A program made the position numbers and the translations under genes. The notes below the pieces were generated by a model. It saw only the letters and a list, made by a program, of their open reading frames with translations. It was not told the DNA's origin and ran no database searches. Shown piece after piece: positions 26,028-33,486 of a DNA stretch of 64,000 bases. Numbering within the stretch: position 1 is the first letter of the stretch; each line of letters starts with the position of its first letter. The DNA comes from Clostridia bacterium (lineage in GTDB: Bacteria > Bacillota > Clostridia > Monoglobales > Monoglobaceae), in contig JAFQIA010000017.1 of NCBI GenBank assembly GCA_017397725.1, positions 26,009 to 90,008 of the forward strand, written 5' to 3'.

Positions 26028-28661
26028 TTATTGCATCTGTGCTTCTACCATAGGAACAACCTTGCTGAGCGCTTCTTCTGCTTTAGCGGGGTCCTTGCCG
26101 CCTGCCTGTGCAGATTCCGGCTTACCGCCGCCTCCGCCGCCCATGGTCTTGGCAACCTCAGAGATAATCTTTCCGGCGTGGATTCCCTTTGCCACAGCCG
26201 CCGCTGTCGCCATAGAAATCACATTCACCTTGGCACCATCCTTGGATGCCAGAACAATCACCGCATCGGTTTCCTTGTTCTTCAGGTTGTCGCCAACCTC
26301 ACGCAGGGTATTCATATCCATACCATCCGGCATCAGCTTGGCAACCACCAGAGTCTCTCCAACCTTGACCGCATTGTTCATCACATCACCGGCAGAATCC
26401 TTTGCCATCTTGCTCTTGATGCTGTCCATCTCACGCTTTGCCTCTTTCAGTTCCTCCAGCAGGCTTTCTGCCTTGTGGTTCAGCTCTCTGGGACTGGTCT
26501 TTAAGGTCTGCGCAGTTTCCTGAATCAACGCTTCCTTTTCTTCCAGAACCTGAATCACACCCATGCCGGTTACTGCCTCAATTCTACGCACGCCGGCTGC
26601 AACGCTGTTCTCGGACAGAATCTTGAAAAGACCTGCCTGTGCAGTGTTGCTGAGATGGGTACCGCCGCAGAACTCTACGGAATAATCGCCCATGGAAACC
26701 ACCCGAACGGTGTCGCCGTACTTCTCGCCAAACTGCGCTGTCGCGCCCAGAGATTTTGCCTCCTCAATGGGGAGTTCCTTGACGGTAATCTCCATAGCTT
26801 CCAGAATTGCCTCATTCACCTTTGCCTCAACCGCTCTCAGTTCTTCCGCAGTCATTGCCTCAAAGTGCGAGAAGTCAAAACGCAGACGCTTTGCCGTCAC
26901 TTCAGAACCCGCCTGTGCCACGTGTCCGCCCAGAACTTCCTTGAGGGCCTTGTGCAACAAATGGGTGGTAGAGTGGTTCCGGCAGATTGCCATACGATTC
27001 TTCTTGCATACAGAAAGGGTTACCTTATCGCCCTTGGAAAGGGCGCCTTCCTCTACCTTAACCATATGGAAGTAAATATCATCGCCGTTTTTCTTGGTGT
27101 CCACAACGGTAGCCTTTGCGTTGTTCGACAAGATGGAACCGATGTCGCCTGCTTGTCCGCCCATCTCTGCATAGAAGGGGGACTGCTTAACTACCACGAT
27201 TCCCTTTTCTCCTGCGCCCAAAGCGTCCACCTCTGCATTGTCACAGACAATACCAATGATTTCGGTTTCTGCCTCCAACTGGTCATAGCCTACAAACTCG
27301 GTAGCTGCCGCCTTGATATTCACCGCAGAATCATCGTCCCAGCTGGAACCGTCTTTTCTGCCTGCTCTGGCAGTTTCCTTTTGAATTTTGAGCTGTTTGT
27401 CAAAGCCGTCACGGTCTACCTTCAATCCCTGTTCCTCACAGATTTCTACCGTCAGGTCAATGGGGAAGCCATAGGTATCATTCAGTTTGAAGGCATCTTC
27501 ACCATTTAGGGTATCGCTGCCCTTGGCTTTGGTTTCTTCCATATAAGTGTTCAGGATGGCAAGTCCGCCCTCGATGGTCTTGGAGAACTTTTCTTCCTCA
27601 ATCCGGATGACCTTTTTGATATAATCCCGCTTTTCATCCAGTTCGGGATAGCCCTGCTTGGATTCGTCAATGACGGTGTCTGCCACAGTATAGAGGAACT
27701 CGCCTGCAACGCCCAGCAGTCTGCCGTGGCGTGCCGCACGACGGAGCAACCGTCTTAACACGTAGCCTCTGCCCTCATTGGAGGGAATCACGCCGTCAGA
27801 AACCATCATCACGGTACTGCGGATATGGTCGGTAATCACACGGAGGGAAACGTCGGTCTTTTCATCCTGTTTGTATTCCACCCCTGCGATTTTGCAGATG
27901 TGCTTCATGGTGCTCTGTACGGTGTCCACCTCAAAGAGGTTGTTTACCCCCTGCATAATGCAAGCAAGACGTTCCAATCCCATACCGGTATCGATGTTGG
28001 GGTTTGCCAGACGGTTATAGTTTCCGTCCTCATCCTTGTCAAACTGGGTGAATACCAGATTCCAGACTTCCATAAATCTGTCACAGTCACAACCCAGCTT
28101 ACAGTCAGGCTTGCCGCAGCTATGCTCAATACCGCGGTCTACGTGGATCTCAGAACAAGGTCCGCAAGGTCCGGTTCCGTGTTCCCAGAAGTTATCCTCC
28201 TTGCCCATCTTGACAACACGCTCGGGGCTTACACCGATTTCGTTAATCCAGATATCCCGTGCCTCGTCATCCTCTTCATAGACAGTAACCCAGAGAATAT
28301 CCTCCGGAATCCCCATCACCTTGGTCAAAAATTCCCAACCCCAGGAGATGGCTTCCCGCTTGAAGTAATCCCCAAAGGAGAAGTTTCCAAGCATCTCAAA
28401 GAAGGTGCCGTGGCGGGCAGTTTTTCCCACGCACTCAATATCCGGTGTACGGATACACTTCTGGCAGGTGGTCACTCTCTTTTTGGGCGGCACTTCTGCA
28501 CCGGTAAACCACTTCTTCATGGGTGCCATACCAGAATTGATCAACAGCAAGCTGGCATCGTTTTTGGGTACCAGCGAAAAGCTGTCCAATCTCAGGCATC
28601 CCTTGGACTCAAAGAACGCCAAAAATTTCTCTCTTATTTCATTCAAACCTAATTGTTCCAT
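26028..28661 (-). CDS. alaS: Alanyl-tRNA synthetase
   Basis: Class II synthetase of 877 residues, full length for bacteria. Order: catalytic domain from GLNEIREKFLAFFESKGC, tRNA-recognition domain, editing domain with the zinc-binding HSTTHLLH and CGGTH motifs, and a C-terminal DHHA1-like domain rich in glycine (GGGGGGKPESAQAGG). It has its own promoter (28705-28733). The leader is only about 40 nt, too short for a T-box, so it is not controlled by that mechanism here. Confidence 0.98.
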   Translation of the reverse strand: MEQLGLNEIREKFLAFFESKGCLRLDSFSLVPKNDASLLLINSGMAPMKKWFTGAEVPPKKRVTTCQKCIRTPDIECVGKTARHGTFFEMLGNFSFGDYFKREAISWGWEFLTKVMGIPEDILWVTVYEEDDEARDIWINEIGVSPERVVKMGKEDNFWEHGTGPCGPCSEIHVDRGIEHSCGKPDCKLGCDCDRFMEVWNLVFTQFDKDEDGNYNRLANPNIDTGMGLERLACIMQGVNNLFEVDTVQSTMKHICKIAGVEYKQDEKTDVSLRVITDHIRSTVMMVSDGVIPSNEGRGYVLRRLLRRAARHGRLLGVAGEFLYTVADTVIDESKQGYPELDEKRDYIKKVIRIEEEKFSKTIEGGLAILNTYMEETKAKGSDTLNGEDAFKLNDTYGFPIDLTVEICEEQGLKVDRDGFDKQLKIQKETARAGRKDGSSWDDDSAVNIKAAATEFVGYDQLEAETEIIGIVCDNAEVDALGAGEKGIVVVKQSPFYAEMGGQAGDIGSILSNNAKATVVDTKKNGDDIYFHMVKVEEGALSKGDKVTLSVCKKNRMAICRNHSTTHLLHKALKEVLGGHVAQAGSEVTAKRLRFDFSHFEAMTAEELRAVEAKVNEAILEAMEITVKELPIEEAKSLGATAQFGEKYGDTVRVVSMGDYSVEFCGGTHLSNTAQAGLFKILSENSVAAGVRRIEAVTGMGVIQVLEEKEALIQETAQTLKTSPRELNHKAESLLEELKEAKREMDSIKSKMAKDSAGDVMNNAVKVGETLVVAKLMPDGMDMNTLREVGDNLKNKETDAVIVLASKDGAKVNVISMATAAAVAKGIHAGKIISEVAKTMGGGGGGKPESAQAGGKDPAKAEEALSKVVPMVEAQMQ

Positions 28662-28704
28662 TGTTCATCCCTCTTATCTTTGTGTTTGACAGATTTATCT
28701 GCTT

Positions 28705-28733
28705 ATTATACCAAATTCTCCATGCTCCGTCAA
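28705..28733 (-). promoter_or_regulatory. Predicted sigma-A promoter of alaS
   Basis: Minus-strand TTGACG (28733-28728) and TATAAT (28710-28705), spacer 17 bp; the -35 overlaps the last codons of sfsA. One of the best promoter matches in the window. Confidence 0.85.
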
Positions 28734-29419
28734 GAGCGCATCAGCCGTACGGGAACAAAATCCAAAATTTCCAGACTATCCTCGGTGACGGTGCAGTTGA
28801 CACAACAGACCTTGACCCCTTGCGCTTCCGCCTGCCGTAGTACATGGGCAAACTCCGGATGGGTTTCTTCATTGGGCACAAAATAGTCACATGGCTCCAT
28901 CTGTGCCACAAACAGGATATGCCCTCCATAGCCTGCCTCCAACGCCTCCATCAGTTCACGGATATGCTTGACCCCTCGCTCGGTAGGTGCATCAGGGAAC
29001 TTGAGTACCCCATCCTGCTCCAAGGTCACCCCTTTGACCTCCATAAAATGCTTTTTCCCGTCTGCCTCTACATAAAAATCAAAACGGGAATTTTGGTAGC
29101 GGCATTCGGGTTTGATATGGGTGATGTGCGCAAAATATCCGCCCCGATTCAGCCATTCCATGACCACCTTGTTGGGTGCCTGACTGTCCATATTGATGAG
29201 GATATCCCCCTTATACACCGCAATCAAATCGTATGCCGTCTTTCGTTGGGGCGCATCTGCCTTTTGCACCAACACCCTTGCACCTTCGGTTAAGAGTTCT
29301 TTGCATCTTCCGGTGTTCTTCACATGGCAGACACAAATCTTGCTGTCAATCTCCACCTCAGCAAGGAATCGGTTGGGTCGGGAGAGGAACACCCCCTCAA
29401 ACATATTGTCGTATCGCAT
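28730..29419 (-). CDS. sfsA: SfsA-family DNA/RNA nuclease-like protein
   Basis: 229 residues, starting MRYDNMFEGVFLSRPNRFLA, the usual N-terminal signature. Other family blocks: HVKNTGRCKELL, RKTAYDLIAVYKG, ENRFDFYVE-like SRFDFYVEADGKKHFMEVKG and PDAPTERGVKHIREL. Known as sugar fermentation stimulation protein A; later work on homologues points to an RNase H/nuclease-type fold, with the physiological role unsettled. Followed at once by the alaS promoter. Confidence 0.93.
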   Translation of the reverse strand: MRYDNMFEGVFLSRPNRFLAEVEIDSKICVCHVKNTGRCKELLTEGARVLVQKADAPQRKTAYDLIAVYKGDILINMDSQAPNKVVMEWLNRGGYFAHITHIKPECRYQNSRFDFYVEADGKKHFMEVKGVTLEQDGVLKFPDAPTERGVKHIRELMEALEAGYGGHILFVAQMEPCDYFVPNEETHPEFAHVLRQAEAQGVKVCCVNCTVTEDSLEILDFVPVRLMRS

Positions 29420-29423
29420 AAGC

Positions 29424-29987
29424 TTATCCCTTTTGTATCAAATACCGGTACATGGTCGCCTTGAGGAAGAATCCGCAGCTCTGGACAAAAAAGATGATGC
29501 TGACCACCCGTTCCATACCTACCAAATCATCCAAAGGCTTAATCAAAGACGCTGTGCCTGATGCCAGTTCTACCCAACCAATCAAAGCAAAGCCCAGCCA
29601 ACACTTCATATGGTCTTCTTTCAGCTCCAGAGAGTCAATCACCTTGACAATCCCCGAAAACAGTTCCCACATTCCAAAAAAGAAGGGAATCAGAATCGGC
29701 ATACTCATCTGGTTAAACAGCGGGAAGATGGACAAAAGCATCGCCGCCATACTGTCTGCAATGAGCCACCGGGCGCCGTCCATCTCGTGGTATTTCGCCA
29801 CACAAACCACCATATTGATGATTCCGGCTGTCATCATAATCAGCCCCAAAGGTTTGGCTACCCCTACCAGATTTCCGCCGTCTGCCTGCCCCGCAAGAAT
29901 ACTCCCTGCAAAAAGCAGCAGCCCGATGGCAATCCAACATCCCTGTACCCAAGAAAAAGGTTGGTGATGGAAATGATGTCGTTGCAT
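29424..29987 (-). CDS. DUF308/HdeD-like membrane protein
   Basis: A 187-residue integral membrane protein with about six transmembrane helices arranged as repeated pairs, matching the DUF308 (HdeD-like) family in topology (for example GCWIAIGLLLFAGSILAG and PILIPFFFGMWELFSGIVKV). HdeD is linked to acid resistance in Escherichia coli, but Firmicute members have no defined role. It lies between the CCA enzyme and sfsA with gaps of 16 and 4 bp, probably in one transcript. Confidence 0.7.
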   Translation of the reverse strand: MQRHHFHHQPFSWVQGCWIAIGLLLFAGSILAGQADGGNLVGVAKPLGLIMMTAGIINMVVCVAKYHEMDGARWLIADSMAAMLLSIFPLFNQMSMPILIPFFFGMWELFSGIVKVIDSLELKEDHMKCWLGFALIGWVELASGTASLIKPLDDLVGMERVVSIIFFVQSCGFFLKATMYRYLIQKG

Positions 29988-30003
29988 AGTTTTCCCTCTC
30001 GTT

Positions 30004-31350
30004 TCAAATCAGTTTCTTTTCCCGCCCATAGGCAAGAGTTTGTTTCAAGGCGGCTTCCTTTTCTACCCCCGCCAATCTCAGCTTGTGGGCATATGCCAAA
30101 AGCTCTCCGTAATGCGCACCGGGAAGAATCCCTGCATCCTGTAAATCCTTGCCCTCTACATAAGGTTTTTGGACGGTTTCATAAAAAATGCGCAGTCGAT
30201 CTCTCAAAAATCCCTCGGCGGTGTCTGCTTGGTCCATTCCCTTGCCCGCATTATCACAAAGCGCAAGCAGAATCAAATCCTCCGGCACCATTGCCAAATC
30301 AAACATTTTGTTGGTTGCCTTCACCGATGCCGCATCCCCTGCCAGCATATTCGGGCGCATATGAAGCTCTGCAAGGTTCAAAACCTCCCGCACCAGTTCT
30401 TTTTCCTGTGTAAGTCGTTTCAAGAACTTACGAATCAGTGGCAGACCCTCCACCTCGTGATGGTAGGCATGAAACACCCCGTCAATCTCTTTCGTCACAA
30501 CAATCTTGCCAAAATCGTGAACCAGAGCGCCCAACATCAAAGCAAGGGGACTCTTTGCCAGATGCCGCCGCTCTGCCGCCGCATCCAGCACCATCATGGT
30601 ATGGGTCCACACATCCCCCTCGGGATGGTATTTGACATTCTGCTTGATGCCCCTGAGTGCCAAAACCTCGAGGAACCAAACATCCATTGCCTCCATCTCA
30701 AAAAGGGTTTCAAAAAATATCGAGGGTTTTTCTGCCTGCAAAAGTGCCTTTTTCAGTTCCTCAAACACCCGTTCTTTGGAAAGGGTGCCAAGCTTCATGG
30801 TTCTGCAAATTGCAATCGTTTCTTCTGCCACAGAAAACCCGAATCTTGCGGCAAACTGCGCCGCCCGCAACACTCTGAGGGGGTCCTCACCAAAGGAGCT
30901 GTCATTCACATGGCGCAGAATGCCCTGCGCCAAATCCTGTCTGCCGGAAAAATGGTCAACAATTTCTCCGGTCAGCACATCCTCCATCATGGCATTCATG
31001 GTAAAATCCCGCCGTTTTGCAGCTTTCTCGGTTCCAATCTTCGGGTCAATCCGCACCTCAAAATCCCGATGCCCTGCACCCACAGCTTTTTCCCGCCGCG
31101 GCAATGCAATATCGATATCATAGCCTTTGAGCAGATACACCCCAAAGCTTTTGCCAACCTCCTGCCGCTCTCCCAAGGTGTCCAGAATGGATTCGACCGC
31201 AATGGAGGAAAGCCCATGAATCTCTATATCCAGATCCTTATTCTCTCTTCCCATCAGCTTGTCACGGACACAACCGCCTACAAAATAGGCTCTGCCGCCC
31301 TTTTGGGAAACCTTTTCGGCAATCCTTTGCGCCATTGCTCTTTCATCCAT
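30004..31350 (-). CDS. cca: CCA tRNA nucleotidyltransferase with HD domain
   Basis: Adds or repairs the 3' CCA of tRNAs. 448 residues: the N-terminal nucleotidyltransferase motif YFVGGCVRDKLMG and catalytic DLDIEIHG, then RRDFTMNAMM and the DPLRVLRAAQFAARFGF head/neck region, followed by an HD domain (LMLGALVHDFGK, with HELH-type EVLNLAELH). The HD extension is usual in the Clostridia type. Start taken at the ATG at 31350 (AGAAGG 8 bp upstream), not the GTG at 31359. A poly(A) polymerase activity cannot be excluded on sequence alone. Confidence 0.92.
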   Translation of the reverse strand: MDERAMAQRIAEKVSQKGGRAYFVGGCVRDKLMGRENKDLDIEIHGLSSIAVESILDTLGERQEVGKSFGVYLLKGYDIDIALPRREKAVGAGHRDFEVRIDPKIGTEKAAKRRDFTMNAMMEDVLTGEIVDHFSGRQDLAQGILRHVNDSSFGEDPLRVLRAAQFAARFGFSVAEETIAICRTMKLGTLSKERVFEELKKALLQAEKPSIFFETLFEMEAMDVWFLEVLALRGIKQNVKYHPEGDVWTHTMMVLDAAAERRHLAKSPLALMLGALVHDFGKIVVTKEIDGVFHAYHHEVEGLPLIRKFLKRLTQEKELVREVLNLAELHMRPNMLAGDAASVKATNKMFDLAMVPEDLILLALCDNAGKGMDQADTAEGFLRDRLRIFYETVQKPYVEGKDLQDAGILPGAHYGELLAYAHKLRLAGVEKEAALKQTLAYGREKKLI

Positions 31351-31383
31351 CCTTTTCACCTTCTTTCTTCAAAAAATTCTCGT

Positions 31384-31836
31384 TTAATACCGTTGGTCCT
31401 TTTCCCAATATTCCGCATCGGAAAATGCAAGATACGCCACAAAGATAGGGGTGAGGAAAATCAAGCCGATACCCACGCCGACGCCCTTGCCAAAGGCTTT
31501 GGAAAGCTTGATGTAGAATATCGCCTCGATGATAAAACTTGCAATCGCCGCCGCCAAGGATGCAAACATTGCTACCGTCATATCCGCGCTATTAAGAATT
31601 TCAGCCATACTCATGGAAAGCCCCTGTTCGCCCTGGGCAGAAGTCCCTATCCCAATCAAAGCAAAGATAACCAGAATATAATAGGCATAGCGGCTCCACG
31701 CCTTGTCATAAAGCTTAAAATCCGCATAAATGGGAATCAAGCCTTTCCAACCCGGCTCTCCCATCTTTTCAAACAAACCCCAATACGATACAAGCTGTAC
31801 CAATATCACCAATATGACTCCAATTGTTCCCAACAT
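31384..31836 (-). CDS. Small membrane protein, DUF5684-like
   Basis: 150 residues from the ATG at 31836 (AAAAGGAGG 8 bp upstream). Three to four transmembrane segments; the block MGEPGWKGLIPIYADFKLYD between the first two helices is typical of a widespread Firmicute membrane family (DUF5684-like), sometimes found near signal peptidases. No function is known. It has a good promoter at 31859-31887, divergent from metF. Confidence 0.7.
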   Translation of the reverse strand: MLGTIGVILVILVQLVSYWGLFEKMGEPGWKGLIPIYADFKLYDKAWSRYAYYILVIFALIGIGTSAQGEQGLSMSMAEILNSADMTVAMFASLAAAIASFIIEAIFYIKLSKAFGKGVGVGIGLIFLTPIFVAYLAFSDAEYWEKDQRY

Positions 31837-31858
31837 TGCTTCCGCCTCCTTTTCTTTC

Positions 31859-31887
31859 AATATACCACAAACTCAAGCTTTGTGCAA
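31859..31887 (-). promoter_or_regulatory. Predicted promoter of the DUF5684-like gene
   Basis: Minus-strand TTGCAC (31887-31882) and TATATT (31864-31859), spacer 17 bp, directly before the AAAAGGAGG ribosome-binding site. Confidence 0.72.
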
Positions 31888-31905
31888 GGCTTTCGTTGAT
31901 GCCTC

Positions 31906-31934
31906 TTGCCTATTTTCTCCCATCGTGTTATAAT
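31906..31934 (+). promoter_or_regulatory. Predicted sigma-A promoter of the metF operon
   Basis: TTGCCT (31906-31911) and TATAAT (31929-31934), spacer 17 bp, about 32 bp before the metF ATG. The leader is too short for a SAM riboswitch. Confidence 0.8.
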
Positions 31935-31966
31935 AGGAAAAAATTCGTCCCAAAGAAGGTGTTTTT

Positions 31967-32842
31967 ATGAAACTTTCGGAGCTTTTTTCTGTGCCCGGTC
32001 TTTCCCTCTCCTTTGAGGTGTTTCCTCCCAAGACGGACACCGCATTCCAGTCGGTAAAAACCGCAACCGAGGAAATCGCCAAGCTACGTCCATCCTTTAT
32101 GAGCGTGACCTACGGTGCAGGTGGCGGGACCAGTCGCTATACGCTGGAGATTGCCAAAAATATTAAGGAGCATTATCAGGTTCCCACGCTGGCGCACCTG
32201 ACCTGTGTTTCCTCTACCAAAGAGACAGTGAAAACCAAAATCGAGGAGATGAAGGCGGCAGGCATCCAGAATGTGATGGCACTGCGGGGAGATTTGACCC
32301 CCGAACTGAAAAACAGCGACCGGGGCAGTTGGGATTTTCGATATGCCATTGATTTGATTCACGCCATCAAGGAAAGCGGGGCAGACTTTTGTATCGGTGC
32401 TGCCTGCTATCCCGAAATCCATCCCGAAAGCGCGAATCAAGCCGACGACATCCGCCACCTGAAAGAAAAGGTGGATGCGGGGTGTTCCTTTTTGACCACC
32501 CAGATGTTTTTTGATAACAACCTGCTTTACAACTTCTTATACAAAATTCGCGAGGCAGGCATCACCGTTCCGGTCATCCCTGGTGTGATGCCCATCACCA
32601 ACGCCAATCAGGTGGAGCGCGCCATCCATCTTTCCGGCTCCTTTATGCCCCAACGGTTTAAGAGTCTGGTGGACAAATTCGGGCACTCCCCGGCAGCGAT
32701 GAAGCAGGCGGGTATCGCCTATGCCACCGACCAGATTATTGACCTGTTTGCCAACGGCATCTGCAACGTGCACGTTTACTCTATGAACAAGCCGGATGTG
32801 GCAGAAAAAATCCAGAGCAATCTGTCAGATATTTTGGGGTAA
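31967..32842 (+). CDS. metF: 5,10-methylenetetrahydrofolate reductase
   Basis: FAD enzyme that supplies 5-methyl-THF for methionine synthesis. The 291-residue TIM barrel has the expected SLSFEVFPPKTD start (catalytic Glu), SVTYGAGGGTSRYTLEIA, GIQNVMALRGDLTP and the TQMFFDN block. First gene of a three-gene operon with the MetH activation domain (2 bp away) and MetH, so the electron/methyl supply and the methyl transfer are encoded together. In anaerobes the electron donor may be ferredoxin or a partner protein; none is next to it. Confidence 0.96.
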   Translation: MKLSELFSVPGLSLSFEVFPPKTDTAFQSVKTATEEIAKLRPSFMSVTYGAGGGTSRYTLEIAKNIKEHYQVPTLAHLTCVSSTKETVKTKIEEMKAAGIQNVMALRGDLTPELKNSDRGSWDFRYAIDLIHAIKESGADFCIGAACYPEIHPESANQADDIRHLKEKVDAGCSFLTTQMFFDNNLLYNFLYKIREAGITVPVIPGVMPITNANQVERAIHLSGSFMPQRFKSLVDKFGHSPAAMKQAGIAYATDQIIDLFANGICNVHVYSMNKPDVAEKIQSNLSDILG

Positions 32843-32844
32843 TT

Positions 32845-33486
32845 ATGGAACCTTTACTTGTAACCAAAACCTACGCCTTGCCCCCCGTCAACCTCTCGGA
32901 GGTATGGCGTTATGCAGGGGTAACCACGCCGGACGATGCCCTCTCTGCCCTTTTAGAAGAATGTCTCTTAGAGGCGGAACCGCAACTTGCCCCCAAGGTA
33001 TGCTATGGGGAATTCCCCTTCTCCTGTGAAGGGGACAATCTGTGTTTCGGCTTTGCCACCGTTGCCTCTGCGGATTTGAAACAGGCACTTCAAGGTTGCC
33101 AGAAAGTAATTCTTTTTGGCGCCACCATTGGCATCGGGATGGACCGGTTGATTGCAAAGTATGGCAGTCTGTCCCCCACCAAGGCATTGCTGTTTCAGGC
33201 ATTGGGAGCCGAGCGGATTGAGGCGTTGTGCGACTGCTTTTGTAAGGAGTTTGCCCTTTCCCGTCGATTCAGCCCCGGCTATGGGGATTTGCCCCTATCC
33301 TTTCAAAAGGATTTGTTTCGGGTTCTGGACTGCTCCCGAAAAATCGGATTGACCTTAAATGACAGCTTGCTCATGTCCCCCTCCAAATCGGTGACCGCAA
33401 TTGCAGGAACGACCGATGAAGGGTGCGTGACATCCCCCTGTGACCGATGCAACAAAAAAGATTGTAGTTTTAGGAGAAACCTATGA
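32845..33486 (+). CDS. Free-standing MetH activation domain protein
   Basis: 213 residues resembling the C-terminal AdoMet-binding (reactivation) domain of cobalamin-dependent methionine synthase: RRFSPGYGDLPLSFQKDLF contains the RxxPGY-type AdoMet motif, and LNDSLLMSPSKSVTAIAG is the following conserved block. A Cys-rich tail (CVTSPCDRCNKKDCSF) is unusual and could bind metal. The next gene, MetH, lacks this domain, so the two products should act together; they overlap by 4 bp (ATGA). Role: reductive methylation of inactivated cob(II)alamin. Confidence 0.9.
   Translation: MEPLLVTKTYALPPVNLSEVWRYAGVTTPDDALSALLEECLLEAEPQLAPKVCYGEFPFSCEGDNLCFGFATVASADLKQALQGCQKVILFGATIGIGMDRLIAKYGSLSPTKALLFQALGAERIEALCDCFCKEFALSRRFSPGYGDLPLSFQKDLFRVLDCSRKIGLTLNDSLLMSPSKSVTAIAGTTDEGCVTSPCDRCNKKDCSFRRNL

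Noticed and set aside
28662..28704. Possible T-box leader before alaS
   Set aside because: The leader is only about 40 nt and lacks the AGGGTGGNACCGCG motif.
31935..31966. Possible SAM riboswitch before metF
   Set aside because: Only about 30 nt lie between the -10 element and the start codon.
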